DNA of 64,000 nt from Paragonimus westermani (lineage: Eukaryota; Platyhelminthes; Trematoda; Plagiorchiida; Troglotrematidae): the NCBI GenBank assembly GCA_008508345.1, contig QNGE01000909.1, positions 53,304 through 117,303 on the forward strand, written 5' to 3'. The position numbers were made by a program, and so were the translations under genes. Under the pieces are notes generated by a model. It did not search any database, was not told where the DNA came from, and saw only the letters and a list, made by a program, of their open reading frames with translations. Position 1 is the first letter of the stretch; the number at the start of each line of letters is the position of its first letter. This document shows, in pieces, positions 13,200 through 24,355 of the stretch.

Positions 13200-13968
13200 T
13201 CAAACTAGGTCAGATGCTGGGTGTGCGTCGCCTTGATGAGGCGTAGATGCAGGGTTTGTGCACCGTTTGGCTGCAGTCAGCTTTTGACTGCGGTATATGG
13301 TGCCTGGATGATATACTAGGTCAAAGACATAGAGAACGGCTTGAAGAAAGTTCAAGCCGCGTCGCGAAGCAGCGATTTCTGCTCCTAGAGCCTCAATGTC
13401 TGATAGACCACCTTGTCGGGACCCACATGCGCCTACTTTAGAACGTTTAGTAGATTGCGGTACATTCAAGCAATCTAGTTGCTGAAAAGGCTCCATTACT
13501 TGATCAGCCATGTTTGCTGTCTCGGCAAGAGTTTGTGAACGTGCAACGGAGGGCTACGTCTGTGTGAGAGTTGCCGATGATTTGTTGCGTTTGCGCTAGC
13601 GGCGTTGTAGGGCGTTTGTCAACTAGCTTGAGGTCGTGGAAAATTTTCTGTACTCGGGTCTTTTCGGTTAACAACTGCTCCTTTTTTTAAAAAAGGTCTC
13701 GTACTTGAGCTATACGGTTGGTTCACTATAACATCGTGAAGTTGTGAGGTAACTTCGCTCGGAAACCTAACCACTGGCAGAACCCTGTTTGATCAGACGA
13801 AATTCCGTTGTTGAAAAATTCTGCTTGTAAGTAATCAAACCAGAGAGAGTCATTTTCAAGGAACTGAGGGACCGCTAGAACATTAGTGCCGAAGCGGAGG
13901 CTGTCAACGTGCTTAGGTAGTACTTCGGACAGAGGGCAGTGCTTACGCGGTTCAGATATCAATAACAA
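13200..13968 (-). pseudogene. Disrupted gypsy-type gag, unit B
   Basis: This is the counterpart of the unit A gag remnant. The N-terminal fragment (13726-13968) and C-terminal fragment (13200-13511) encode the same proteins as in unit A. The middle fragment, open in unit A at 11022-11291, is interrupted here by the T7A6 tract near 13684-13696. No full-length Gag is possible. The shared breaks at the other junctions predate the duplication. Confidence 0.72.
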
Positions 13969-14140
13969 CTAATTAAGCTGAATTGAGGAAATATATAAAT
14001 GCTTACATGCCGGACGTATACACGAACAGAGAAAAACAACTGATTACGTGTACGTCAATAAAGACAGTATACATGCAAGTACGCAAAGGAACGAACTCAC
14101 CAAGACGCAAGAGACGACTGTAGCGGAACGTTCGAAATTT

Positions 14141-14152
14141 TCGGGCTCACCA
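14141..14152 (-). other. Primer-binding site, tRNA-Trp type, unit B
   Basis: Identical to the unit A site: minus-strand TGGTGAGCCCGA, 2 nt from LTR 3. Confidence 0.75.
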
Positions 14153-14154
14153 AT

Positions 14155-14451
14155 TGTTGGAACTGATCCAACAAAATACAACCCTGTCAGTTAGCACTAT
14201 CGACAATCGATCGACAGTGAAAAGCCAAGTCTCAGCGCGTTGACTTCGTATATTATTACCGACCCTGGAAAATAGAGAGTACAGAGAGGCGCGTCAAGCT
14301 AGCGAGGCACGGAGCGAGTTGTGTGTTAGCCCCGGGACGGATGTTACAAAATGTGTAGCTTGACTAAAACAAAAGTAGGTACAAAATCAAAATCATAGAA
14401 AATGTACAGATGAATGCGACTATCAAAATATCATTTATTATAGTCGCTACA
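14155..14451 (-). repeat. LTR 3 (5' LTR in element orientation)
   Basis: The third 297-bp LTR. It matches LTR 2 except for 14351 (A in place of T). The right-edge hairpin lies at 14416-14447. The sequence leaves the repeat right after GCTACA, where the flanking CATG duplication begins. Confidence 0.92.
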
Positions 14452-14455
14452 CATG
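14452..14455. repeat. Target-site duplication, right copy (CATG)
   Basis: Matches 9186-9189 on the far side of the array. If both are the duplication, the empty site read TGTTACATGAGTGTC. Confidence 0.7.
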
Positions 14456-15824
14456 AGTGTCACGAGTGTAGTTGTGACGGTCGCCGAGATGTTGATTCAA
14501 GGGCTGCAGCCTGTATATTTGGTAGTCCTACATATTTTAAACCACTTACAAGTGCCCAGTGCTCCTTAGTGACTTGTGAGTTGTTTTCCTTACTGTCATC
14601 GTAGCGTCACTTCAACACTCGCGTTGTACTTGGTGTGGTGCGGTCCGCCATGCTGTCTGTTAGGCCCGGGTGGTCTCGTGTTTCTTTAAATGCATTCATG
14701 TAGTAAGGTGATTTGCTTAATGTGTTCGAAGGAAAATGTCATTATGAAATCAGGCCTTACAGGTTTACAATTACGGACACAGGTTGCAGCCAGAAATCCA
14801 TGGCTTGTAATCAGCGTTCATAAATTTTCCCACTCTGAAGGAGTGATGACCTGCGTCAAATGAAAAACCTCGCTGCATTGGATTTATTCTTGCACTTGAC
14901 CGCCAATTTCCGGCAATTGTCTGGTAATTCATATAATGTAATCCAAGTCTCATGCATGATTCAAACGTGCAAGTAATACGTCTCCTTTCTGTCAATAGGT
15001 TTGTTGTCTTCTTTTCAGATGGCCGAGATGTTTCGTTCTCAACTCACCCTTAAACTCATCGCAACATCCGCAACTCTATACGAGTATCCACTTGCTCTTT
15101 AGTGGACATCCGGTACACGTTAGCTAATGAAAGTTTCATCGTTGTAAGCGAAATGTGGTTCCCTGTTGGTTTGTTCAAAAGGTGTATTGCTTTTGTCGTG
15201 CAAAGTCGTTGGGTGTCGTCCGCCAGATTAGGGACTTCTTGATCGCGCGAATCGTCAGTTGGAAGTGCTGTCTGGGTTAGTGGCGTGTCACGTTAAGCGA
15301 CACATCTGCGTCCACACCGTTCATGTCTCTTCCGATTATTCTCGCTTTATACCTTTTCGTGCTGATTTTCTTTCCGACAGAACTTTCCTCGTTACTGTTA
15401 TGACGAACGGCAACTGCAGTCACTATGCTGTTTCGCCAAACATGGCCGCTCATGTATTTATGCAGTTTCCTTCAGGCAGGACTATCTCGGTGCTCCTACC
15501 ACATTTCACACATAATTTGGTATGAGAAGTGTTGTGTTGTGGATGTTGCTGTTGTTGTAATAGTTTTCGACTTGACGCACGCTATCGCCACCCCATGTTC
15601 ACTAGCTGTTTCTTTTCAGTGTAACTAGGCTCAAGTTACTTCACACCTATTCACACTTAGTTGGTGTTTTAATCTGTACACACCTTAATGCGGGTGTTTG
15701 GATGTATTTCGTATGTCCCATGAAAATCAACGGCATTGGCCGTTTTGCTATAAGCCAAAGAAGTCTTTGTAACAGTGTTGCCTTTGTTTTAACTGTAACG
15801 ACTTATTAGGCTGTTGAATTATAC
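14456..15824 (+). other. Upstream region of NHP2, possible 5' untranslated exons
   Basis: No recognised protein gene. A strong acceptor (pyrimidine run then CAG) ends at 15018 and is followed at once by an ATG opening a 27-codon frame (15019-15102). A donor-like TTGTAAGC lies near 15142. A second pyrimidine-CAG occurs at 15607-15619. These could mark 5' untranslated exons of NHP2, a separate short exon, or nothing. No TATA box or other promoter signal was identified. Confidence 0.35.
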
Positions 15825-15843
15825 GTCTTTCATCCTATTTCAG
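15825..15843 (+). other. 3' splice acceptor before NHP2
   Basis: A pyrimidine-rich run ending TATTTCAG lies 43 nt before the NHP2 ATG. It would join the gene either to an upstream untranslated exon by cis-splicing or to a spliced leader by trans-splicing, which flatworms use for some mRNAs. I did not see a spliced-leader gene in the window. Confidence 0.55.
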
Positions 15844-15886
15844 CTCGATTTCCTGATCTTGATAAGTCCGCATCGTTCATAGCAGC

Positions 15887-16339
15887 ATGGTTGCACATGA
15901 TGATCAACTTGATGTCCCAGGATCGGAAGGCACTGTGTATTCGTATGAACAGAAAGTACAGTTTGCCTGCCCTATTGCACATCCTATGGCTTCGGAAAAG
16001 CTTGCCAGACGTCTGTTCAAATTAGCAAGAAAAGCAAGACGTTGTAAGAAGGCGGATTCCGGCATCAAATCCATCGTCAAAGCAATAGAAAAGAAAAATG
16101 CATCAGGGATCGTTCTACTTGCTGGGGATATAAGCCCAATCGACACAATCACACATATTCCCATTATTTGTGAGGAACACCATGTGCCGTATTGCTACGT
16201 GGCCTCCAAGGTGGATCTGGGCGCTAGCACGTCATCGGTTGGCCCTCTTCCTGCCACATTCATATTAAGGGACGATGAATATGGCGACCTCTACGATAAA
16301 TGTTATTCGGCAGTTGATGCATTGCCTTTACCAATATAA
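15887..16339 (+). CDS. NHP2: H/ACA snoRNP subunit 2 (NHP2-like)
   Basis: This 150-residue protein has the length of NHP2 in other animals (about 150). NHP2 binds H/ACA guide RNAs together with dyskerin, NOP10 and GAR1 in nucleoli and Cajal bodies, where the complex turns uridine into pseudouridine in rRNA and snRNA. The L7Ae/L30e/Gadd45 fold covers roughly residues 28-145. Visible features are a basic stretch at 41-56, the GIKSIVKAI RNA-contact helix at 59-67, the LLAGD turn at 77-81, CEEHHVPYCYVASK at 95-108 and the characteristic ALPLPI end at 145-150. The N-terminal 25 residues are acidic and variable, as usual. The start has A at -3 and G at +4, and an in-frame TAA at 15863-15865 rules out an upstream extension within the exon. 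The coding region has no intron. No canonical AATAAA lies in the next few hundred bases; a TATAAA variant overlaps the stop. A related family member such as SNU13 is less likely, because of the acidic N-terminus and the C-terminal motif. Confidence 0.93.
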   Translation: MVAHDDQLDVPGSEGTVYSYEQKVQFACPIAHPMASEKLARRLFKLARKARRCKKADSGIKSIVKAIEKKNASGIVLLAGDISPIDTITHIPIICEEHHVPYCYVASKVDLGASTSSVGPLPATFILRDDEYGDLYDKCYSAVDALPLPI

Positions 16340-18860
16340 ATCATTAAGCTCTGCGCCATACTCTGGTTTTTTGACCTCTACTACCATGTATATTTTGTTG
16401 TTTGACCACTCTAATCAACGATGCTGACGAAGGTAAAAATTCAAGCTTTGTGCCACATTGCTCTACACTGTTCCAAATTTTGTCAGGTGCTGACTGGTGT
16501 ACTATCAGGCTTACAATAACGTGTTAAAGCCCCACACGGATGTAGACTGTAGCTAGCATCGTTTCTGCCGAGCTCCCTGAAGTTCGGTTTGTCAACTGCT
16601 CGGATGTCGAATTCTTCTCATCAGGATTGTCTAATACCTATCTAGGTATGTGCGCCTCTTGGTCACCTCAAGATTATCACCGATGGTCGGTGCAGTCAGA
16701 CTGGTGTGAACCTTTTGATAGCCATCTCCGTCACGCAGGTACCTTGCACAGCATGTATGGGATACCTTGTTTATCGCGCATGTGTGCTAGTTTTTACCAT
16801 GGTCAGCAGTGTGTCTGGTTCATATCGATGCCTACTTGTCACAGCACAATAGAGTCTCAGTTGGGAAACGAAAAAGAAAACGGGACCAGAGTAAGAAATG
16901 TGTCCGTGTTGGCGCACGGTTTGCGGTTCTCATTTCTGCCTGATAGCTATTCTCACCAGACGTATCCCTGGGTTTCTGATCACACAGACGCGTTGATCTC
17001 AGGGTATCAAGTCTTAGTGTTTGTTGTTTCATTTTTCTGTGCTGGCACATTACATGACCTGCGCGCTGCCTTTTACTATCAACGTCGATCTCATTTCTCT
17101 CGGATTAAGCTGTTAACTATCACGTGAGACGTGTTAGGGTTGGCAAAATCAACGGTGAACGATCGCATGTGGCGCTGGTACCTGGATTACTCTCTAAGGA
17201 CCTATAGTCTCGTTACCCAGATGCGGATGCCGTTGATGACTTGTTCTTTTGACGACTCACTGTTGCCGAACGTTCTCTGATATTTTTTTTGTTCATGATA
17301 TTCCCGAGAAATGAACGTAATTCGGCGAAGTGTATTCGACGGTGCCCAAATTCCCACTCGCTTTCTCGGTACGGCATTTTTAAAACTGATTTATGTAGAC
17401 TTGCTTTTTTCTCCTGTTTCACATCAGTCCAAATGGTGCCTGAAAAATGTTCCATGCCCTTGAACTATTGTCAAGTGCTATTTGGACGCTTCATAATATA
17501 CCACAACAAATACATAGCCATACAGCCCAGTTAGTCTGCATTTTCTTATGTAATCAGGGTTTTTCCATGTGTCCTCACGAGACACTTAGATCACTTCCAG
17601 CCAATGCATGGTAGTGCTCCACTCACTATTTCGTTCGGCTTTTTGGGTGAACGGTCACCTCTCGCTACCAGATGCACGCCTGCGACAGTGGGGTCTCCCA
17701 TTCCCCACAGTTCCCGCATACTGTTGAGCATCTGTGGTTCTCCAGCAAGCCAACCTCGATTTTCCTGTTTCCCCTTTCCCTAAGGTATCAAGCCCTCATC
17801 TGCATCAACAAGCGCGTTTAGCGGCAGTGTTTGCATCTGTTTCAGTTTTGAGCCATACCCATTTGGTAAATTGAAGGTGGAGATTATGCTTGACAAATGG
17901 CCGTCGATCGAAGATGAGGAATTTGGGTGCATGGCAACAGAGTTAAGCTATTTTTGCGTTGACTTCTGTTTTGTCGGTTGATTTAAAAACTGCATCTACG
18001 TGAAGTTTGAAGAGGGCACTTGCATTCTTACGAGTGCCTGGCTATGAAGAAACTGAGAATACGGCTTACTGAGATCGACAATGCGATGATTAAACTAGGT
18101 GCAGGCCAACTTTGAGAATACATCTCCCCACTGACTACTCATGATACATCGCATGCGACGCAGGCTTCCGTCGCATACACTCATCAGTCGTTTGGTCTTT
18201 TATTAATATGCGGGAATTTTCGCGAAGCACTTTTTGTCGGTATTTGGATGTTTGTTACGTCCATGACCTAAAGACCACAGTGAGCAGTTTTGAGATAGGT
18301 GTGAGAACAGCATCGTTCAGCTCGGGTAGAATGATTCGTGAGACGAAGGTTTTCCTCAGAATTGCATATCATGGTTTGATACAAGCGGAGTCCTCTGATG
18401 GGATTTTTCATGTATTTTGCGAGCTGGATGAATGATTGAACCACTAAATCCGTTAAAGGGTTTAAAAATTTTGAAAGTCCAATGGGTGCAGATTCTTTTC
18501 GAATACTATCCGAAGTTATGACCGAGCGGTGTAGGAAACATATTGGCTGTATATCACCATCTTTAAAGGCAGTGATACATCAGTGATTCATTCTAATGCT
18601 CAACTGCCACTGGCTGTGTAACACTATGGAGAAACCCTAGATATAGAAAATAGATCAACTTGGGGTTTGCTCTGTTTTCAATCGGAAAAATGGTTGGCGA
18701 ATGGTAGTCACCCAAACTCGTTCTCCCAGTGTGTGGTTGCCGCTGACGTTTGTATCGTTCGTAACTGGATCGCGCGTTTAAACTCCTCACTAGCCTGGTT
18801 CGTTCTTTTGTTGCTTGGGCGATATTTGCGATGGTCTTGTGGGGCCGTTACGTATCTCAA
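16340..18860. other. Noncoding stretch after NHP2
   Basis: The first part should hold the NHP2 3' untranslated region, whose end I cannot place. A 166-codon open frame at 16627-17127 opens with TTG, not ATG, and resembles nothing I know. Frames at 17289-17534 and 18208-18435 are likewise unassigned. Positions 18570-18650 match 8500-8570 imperfectly. Confidence 0.5.
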
Positions 18861-18867
18861 ATTAAAT

Positions 18868-19055
18868 CGCTGACATTTGACTGCAGCCTTTTAATTCAGG
18901 CACGCCTTCCAGTCCGTCCAATTTTGGCGGAGTCAGCGGACCCGGGATTCGACCATAAGAAAGGGCATCAGTACTGTGTATTCTTGACCAGTTGAAAATT
19001 TGCACTCCGGTCTCAGAGCGGTTGACTACAACACAGGTAGCCTCGCTAGGAACTA
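18868..19055 (-). repeat. Diverged copy of tRNA-like interspersed repeat
   Basis: Read on the minus strand, this segment aligns by eye with 24570-24725. Both have a CCGGAG...CAAAT block in the B-box area, ACTGA(T/C)G, a GGCTG(G)-AAG stretch and an AAGGCTGC...TCAAATGT ending. Identity is modest, so it is an old copy. Confidence 0.5.
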
Positions 19056-19089
19056 TGGAATTATCATCTAATCGCTGAAAGACAACCAT

Positions 19090-22000
19090 GTGTGAATGGA
19101 TTCACCTTGCTTGATCATTTGGGGAGACGACCAAACAAAACCCTTTTGTCCACTCTAATGAATGACCTCGTGATCAAGACGCCCCAGTCAAGCGGGAAAA
19201 ACTGAATTCATTGAGTAAACTGAAGTTTGGAGATTTAGCTCATTTCACTCTGAACCCCATTCATGGCTGATCAGTTCCTTCGTATTCAACCAAGTTTCTC
19301 GACCGACCTGCTTCGAAAGAAAGTGCTGGAATCGGGTTCCGTTTTTAATAGAGTTCCTGTCGGTTTCCAAGCCAATTTAATCATGACTCAGTTGGTTCAG
19401 CTGAACTGAAGTTTTGATCACAAGCTTATCGAGGATTGAAAAGTAAACGGGAAGCATTACTAATAATAAATGAGCTTGGGATGAATTACACGACTGAAGG
19501 TAGTGTTGTCGAGGTCACAGGTTGCCCTCTGAAGCACGTACATGTAGCATCATGAATACGAAACGAACGAATGGGAATGAGTGGTTACACGCGGGCTGCG
19601 TAATCACCAGTTGCTAAAGTGGCAATGCGTAGCTGTCTGGACAAATGCGACTAGCACGAAGCTGGATTATCTCGGCCTACTTACATCTAGTGAGTACTAA
19701 GAATCCTAATACAAAATTGCTTCAGGCTTGCGGACGTGTCCCACCGCTCTAGGTTGAAAGAAGGTTATCATGTCCATCTATTTCACCCATTTTGTTTGAG
19801 CTGTACTGGTCTTTGTAGGTTGGAAGATGGACGGCTCTGCTCCACTCCATGTGGACTACCCTGCTGATTTCAACATGGGTTTAGGAGAGATCATTTACCT
19901 TCCACAAACTTTAGAAGGCTATTTCACCCAGCTAAATAACGGAACTCAGTACGCCAAAGTGAACTTGAGAGACACCTGTCTTTAAGTGGAGGTCTTACAG
20001 GAGTCTGGTGAACAACTTACCACTAGCATGCATTATAGGGTGTAATATTGCAATCGACTCCCGTTTAAACTTACAGTCACATCAGAGATGCGGCACTCAC
20101 AAGCGCATGGTGGTATCCACCTCTCACGTAGGCCATGTTACCTTCGTGAGGGTAGCAATGGTTGCTGTTGGCTTGAACAGATGTAACCTCCAACTAGGCA
20201 TACCCCCCACTAATCATGGGGTGTCGTAATTAAGTAATGGTGTGCATCAATCAGAGCGATCGAACACGATCACCAACACCACGCAACCAATCAGTACGCA
20301 AGAAAAAACCGATACGTCCAGCGATATCATTGGGTAAAAATCACCATCACGGACACAAAACAAGTGGCACGCCGTCCAATGGGGTTAAGCAAGCTACTGA
20401 TCAGTGAAAATATGTGGACGAGTTTATCGGTAGATTTGAGTGGTACGGTGGACTACAGTGAATTTTGATGAGAGTTCTACCTAAGTTTTGCTTCTACGGT
20501 GGATCACGCAACAGGGAGATCGTCGTGTGAACTACATGAACGGACTATCGGAGACGTGTAACACTCTTAGACCATGGTTTTCGCGTCCTGCCTGTTAACC
20601 ACGATATTTTTCTACTGTCCATTGTATATCCCAATGTGCTCTCAGTAAGCGTCGCTACCGCTTAGATCACAACATTACGACAGCGTGGCGGATGTCCCTC
20701 CGAAAAGGTTACGGTGCGTTCCAGTTTCTGCTATGAATAACCAGTCAGAATAGTACAATTTTAGCAACTGTTCACCAAATTCGAGAGCCTGCTTTCTAAC
20801 CGCACGTGAAATAATTATATATATGTATATATAAGTTATATGTGGTTGTCGAAGTGTCCACATCATCAGTAGGTCCCGGCTTTCACCTCATTCGGTTTGA
20901 CTCAAGCCGGACGCACGCAGCCCATTTCGTCAGAGGTCACTTACCAAAACTCGGGTTTGAAGAAAGTTATTCCTGTTTATTCGGTAAGGTGACTAAGGTT
21001 TAGAACGACAGTTCCTCTCCGTCGTCGGTAATGTCGAGTATAATATTGCTGCCAGCTGGCGCATTGTCTCGATCCATAAGATCATAGAAGGAGACGCTGC
21101 CTTCATATTATTCGAAGATGGCAGCTGTCGTGTATATAAGAGCGTTGTTCGTGCAATCCCTGTCACAATCTTCAATGTTGAAATACTCCCTGGGGTAGAA
21201 CTAATACATTAACTGTTTGCTTTCTGAATCGAAGGTGAATTTTCCAAGGGTAGCCTCGGAGAAACTAAAATCCTTCTCTTTATTGTGCCTATCTTTGACC
21301 ATTGTTTAATACTGGCTGACGCAATCGTAATTCCAGCCAATTTCGGCTACATCGTCCTTACACGGTTCTACCCTGATTCTCAAGACGTGGAACGAGTGAG
21401 GGCATTTCACAGTCACCTTTCTAGTCTGCTTCCAACGCTCAGACTGATGTCTTCAGTATGTATGTTTGTAGTCATCTAGAAATCTAACATAAAAGACCTC
21501 CATCTTGGCAATACTTGTGGGAACGGGCTTTAATTGCGCGCCGATTTTGTTGACTCTATCAGCGAAATTACGTGTCAAGGTCTTCTACACGGTGACTTAG
21601 ACCAAGAAGTGCATCATTAGGGTTCTCGGATGTATGTTCAACCAAAATGGATTGCTAAATGCTTACTTCAGCCCGACCGAAGTCTTCTGTTGTATACCTG
21701 ATGGCTTACATGAATTCTCACCACCGTACCTTACGTAACCTTCATTCAGGCATTATGTTTCATCAGTGTCTTCGAGAGGTTACTTTCGCGAGTTCAAGGA
21801 AAGAATACGACAAGAAAGTATCTATCAGGCTCCGTTTACTCGTTTATAGACTTAATGTGTGGTGGAAAAGAAAGCCGAATTGCTCCACACCTCATGCAAG
21901 GCCGATATTGCCCTTGACTCTGACCTTTGTCGATCCCCTGGTCACAAATATCTGTTGAATACACTAAGTAGGTGACTCATCGCACACCTTGATTGCATTG

Positions 22001-24255
22001 AGCATGTCTTCGGATGATACGTGCCTGCGTGCTCATTCCCTTGCGGTTATGCAGCAAAATACGTAGGCTGCACGACGATGCGTCCTCCTAAACGAATCAG
22101 AGTATTTGCGTATAAATAATGTTATATCCCCATCATACAGTTTAAATCAGTCATTTAAGTGTGCAAGCATCACATTTCAGCTTCTTCCTGACTTCACATC
22201 ACATTCTGCGAACACTGATGCTTTAGTTCTGAACAGCTTTAGGATGATTTTGTGTTACAGGTGCGAATTCTGGGAATCTCACCGCCAGGAAGTTTTTCTG
22301 CGTATACAGATGAACAACAATTTACTAAGCATTTGACACATCCATACTGTTCTACCCATCAAAGGAGTTAGCTTTTTTAAACATCGAGTAGCGTCATTAT
22401 TTGTTGATACACTCGGCGATTTAGGATTTCGGAATAAGTGTAAAGCATGCATTGGGCCAGAAAAACAGACGGGATTTTTTTAATCAAGAGGTGCACAAAT
22501 CTCAGTCAAAGCATTTGCTCTATAAATTCATAGTTGTGTAATGAAACATGTATTTTAGTCGTTAATACGAACAGTACTACAGCCCTTTATCTGTCCTGCT
22601 AAGATGTACAACAGAGTGGCGCATGACATTGTGACTTCGTATTTCAGTCACGCTACACTTTGCAAATGCGCTTTATATTAACAGGTTTTGTACTGGAGGA
22701 ACGTCGTATGCCAGTCTATTCACACTCCGAGAAATGTGAATTCCTCATGTGCTCCATTTCATAGCAAAAAACTCAATGAAGTGCAAATCCTCCAGCAATA
22801 TAAGTGACGGTTACTTTAACCCTGTTGTAAATGACTAAGTACACACTCATTTGTACATCAACTGTACGTGCGAGTCGCAATACTAGACTGTTAGATTTAT
22901 TTCATGCAACTCGTGTTCGTCAGTAAAAGTGGTTAACTTGCTTCCAAACCATTTGGCGACACTAACCAAACTTTCTTATTTCAAATGATATGCACTTCAT
23001 TAGTTTCTCTTAATTGGCGTTTGACTTCAGACTCACGACACAATCTACTTGTGTAACATCTCTCACAACGTTGCGTTTTCGTCAACATCATATATAGTGC
23101 TTCACTTAACTAATCGTTCAGGACAGACGCCTAGAGTCTAGTTCTATGCGGATGTGGCATTTCGTTAGATCCAACAAACTGGTCTTCCGAAATTGATTTG
23201 GCTTTCTTTTTAGAGAGGGTCTAGCATCCCAAGAATTGTATATTTTTTGAAGTTTATTCAAAAATTGTTTTGTGACTTTGAATTTTATCCTTTCGCGCCA
23301 TAATGTGTTAAAACTTGACTTTGGTGCCCGTTTCTCTTGTCTTCTAATCGGTTCATTTCACTTTTATTGCACCAAGTGAGTTGGGATTCTTTAAGGTCAG
23401 CCATAGTCGGTGTGTTCGAAGACGCTTGTCTGTTATGTTACCACTAGTTTGGGACAGGATACATTCTTGGTTTTCTGGGTCCCTCTACGGTTTTGGGTAT
23501 CGTTACACGGTGTACTAGACCCTCGCGACTTCCCTATCCGTGAGCTGATCATTTCTGGTTTTCGTTGGTCAGGCTGGCCATAATAGTTCTGAAGGATCCA
23601 CCTTTACCTACTATTCTGTGCTATAGTTGATAACACGGAGTGGCTGATATGTTTATTACATGAAGTGAAACTAACTCAGCATTCTGTATTCTTAGCCAGT
23701 GTAGGGTCGTTAGATCCGGAGAACGTGCATCCAACTGTGCATATGACGTGATTCGACATACCATCCATTGTGCACATTAGGTGACGATAATCAACAAGGG
23801 CGGGAGGCAGCAGACACACCACTTAAGCAAAACCTATTTGACAGTATCCAGAAGTAGCTTGACATGCGTAACCCATGGTGTCAATTTGCCGATAAGTCTG
23901 AAGCTGTCTTATCGTCTGGGTGACATTCCTCAGACAACATACCTGTTGGTCTTTCCTGTTCATCCTTATTCACATGTACCGCAGTGTGGTCAATCACCAT
24001 CGGACTTAGTCAAGATGGCGCATTCTCCTGCAGTCCGTTTACCAGTCTTGTTTGTAAGACGATGTGTCCTAGAACTAGGTACGGCCTACTGGGCACAGTC
24101 TTACCCTAACGGAATCCCCAATTTCAAAACTTCTGGGTTTGACCTTCGCATGACATCGGATCTTCGTATGAGTTTATTTAACGTGCGGGCTATCTTCCAC
24201 CTCTGGATTCACCTAGCCTTCTCGAGAAAGCAGTCCACATCCAGCCAACAATTCT
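19090..24255. other. Noncoding stretch
   Basis: No gene recognised. Positions about 19300-19375 resemble the 24259-24350 repeat arm in the same orientation. An imperfect AT/TA microsatellite lies near 20815-20842. A 158-codon open frame at 23781-24257 opens with GTG, runs into the repeat at 24.26 kb and has no recognisable domain. The rest shows nothing I can name. Confidence 0.5.
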
Positions 24256-24258
24256 GAG

Positions 24259-24350
24259 AGGTAGACTTTCCAACCAGCCTCTTTCGAAAAGAAGCACTAG
24301 ACTCGAGTTGCGCTCTCATTAGAGCTCGTCAATAGTGCATATCATTGCCA
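24259..24350 (-). repeat. Inverted partner arm of interspersed repeat
   Basis: This segment is the reverse complement, with about ten differences over its outer 82 bases, of 24607-24697. The two arms are separated by about 256 bp. It is either the left terminal inverted repeat of one element or a fragment of a second copy inserted in the opposite orientation. Confidence 0.7.
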
Positions 24351-24355
24351 TATCG

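Larger units (their letters stand above)
11969..14154 (-). mobile_element. LTR element internal region, unit B
   Basis: This 2186-bp near-copy of unit A carries a polypurine tract at 11973-11980 and a primer-binding site at 14141-14152. Visible differences from unit A include a T/G swap after the GGGTCTT near 13661, and a region near 13684-13696 where seven T then six A replace TGTTTTATAAAA. That last change adds the one extra base and breaks the middle gag frame further. Confidence 0.85.
9190..14451 (-). mobile_element. Tandem LTR retrotransposon array (LTR-int-LTR-int-LTR)
   Basis: Three 297-bp direct repeats start at 9190, 11672 and 14155 and enclose two internal segments of 2185 and 2186 bp, so the repeat period is 2482 then 2483 bp. 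Each LTR has TGT...ACA ends. On the minus strand each internal segment starts, 2 nt after an LTR, with a primer-binding site that fits tRNA-Trp. It ends with a purine run just before the next LTR, which fixes the element orientation as minus. A broken gag lies in each internal segment and no complete pol is present; reverse transcriptase, RNase H and integrase together would need more room than is left. The units differ at only a handful of sites (for example 9326 A against 11808 G). The PBS type, 4-bp target duplication and gag style point to the CsRn1 group of gypsy elements. It is a recently inserted, non-autonomous derivative, later tandemly duplicated by LTR-LTR recombination or collapsed/expanded in assembly. 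Confidence 0.9.

Noticed and set aside
9190..14451. A satellite or simple segmental tandem duplication
   Set aside because: TG...CA termini, PBS, PPT, gag remnants, a terminal third LTR and the outer CATG duplication identify it as an LTR element array.
16627..17127. A second gene after NHP2
   Set aside because: It opens with TTG, with no known motif and no clear splice signals. Its length is not compelling in 64 kb.
23130..23160. A reverse-transcriptase-like FYAD motif
   Set aside because: Stops lie on both sides within ten codons and the second aspartate is absent.
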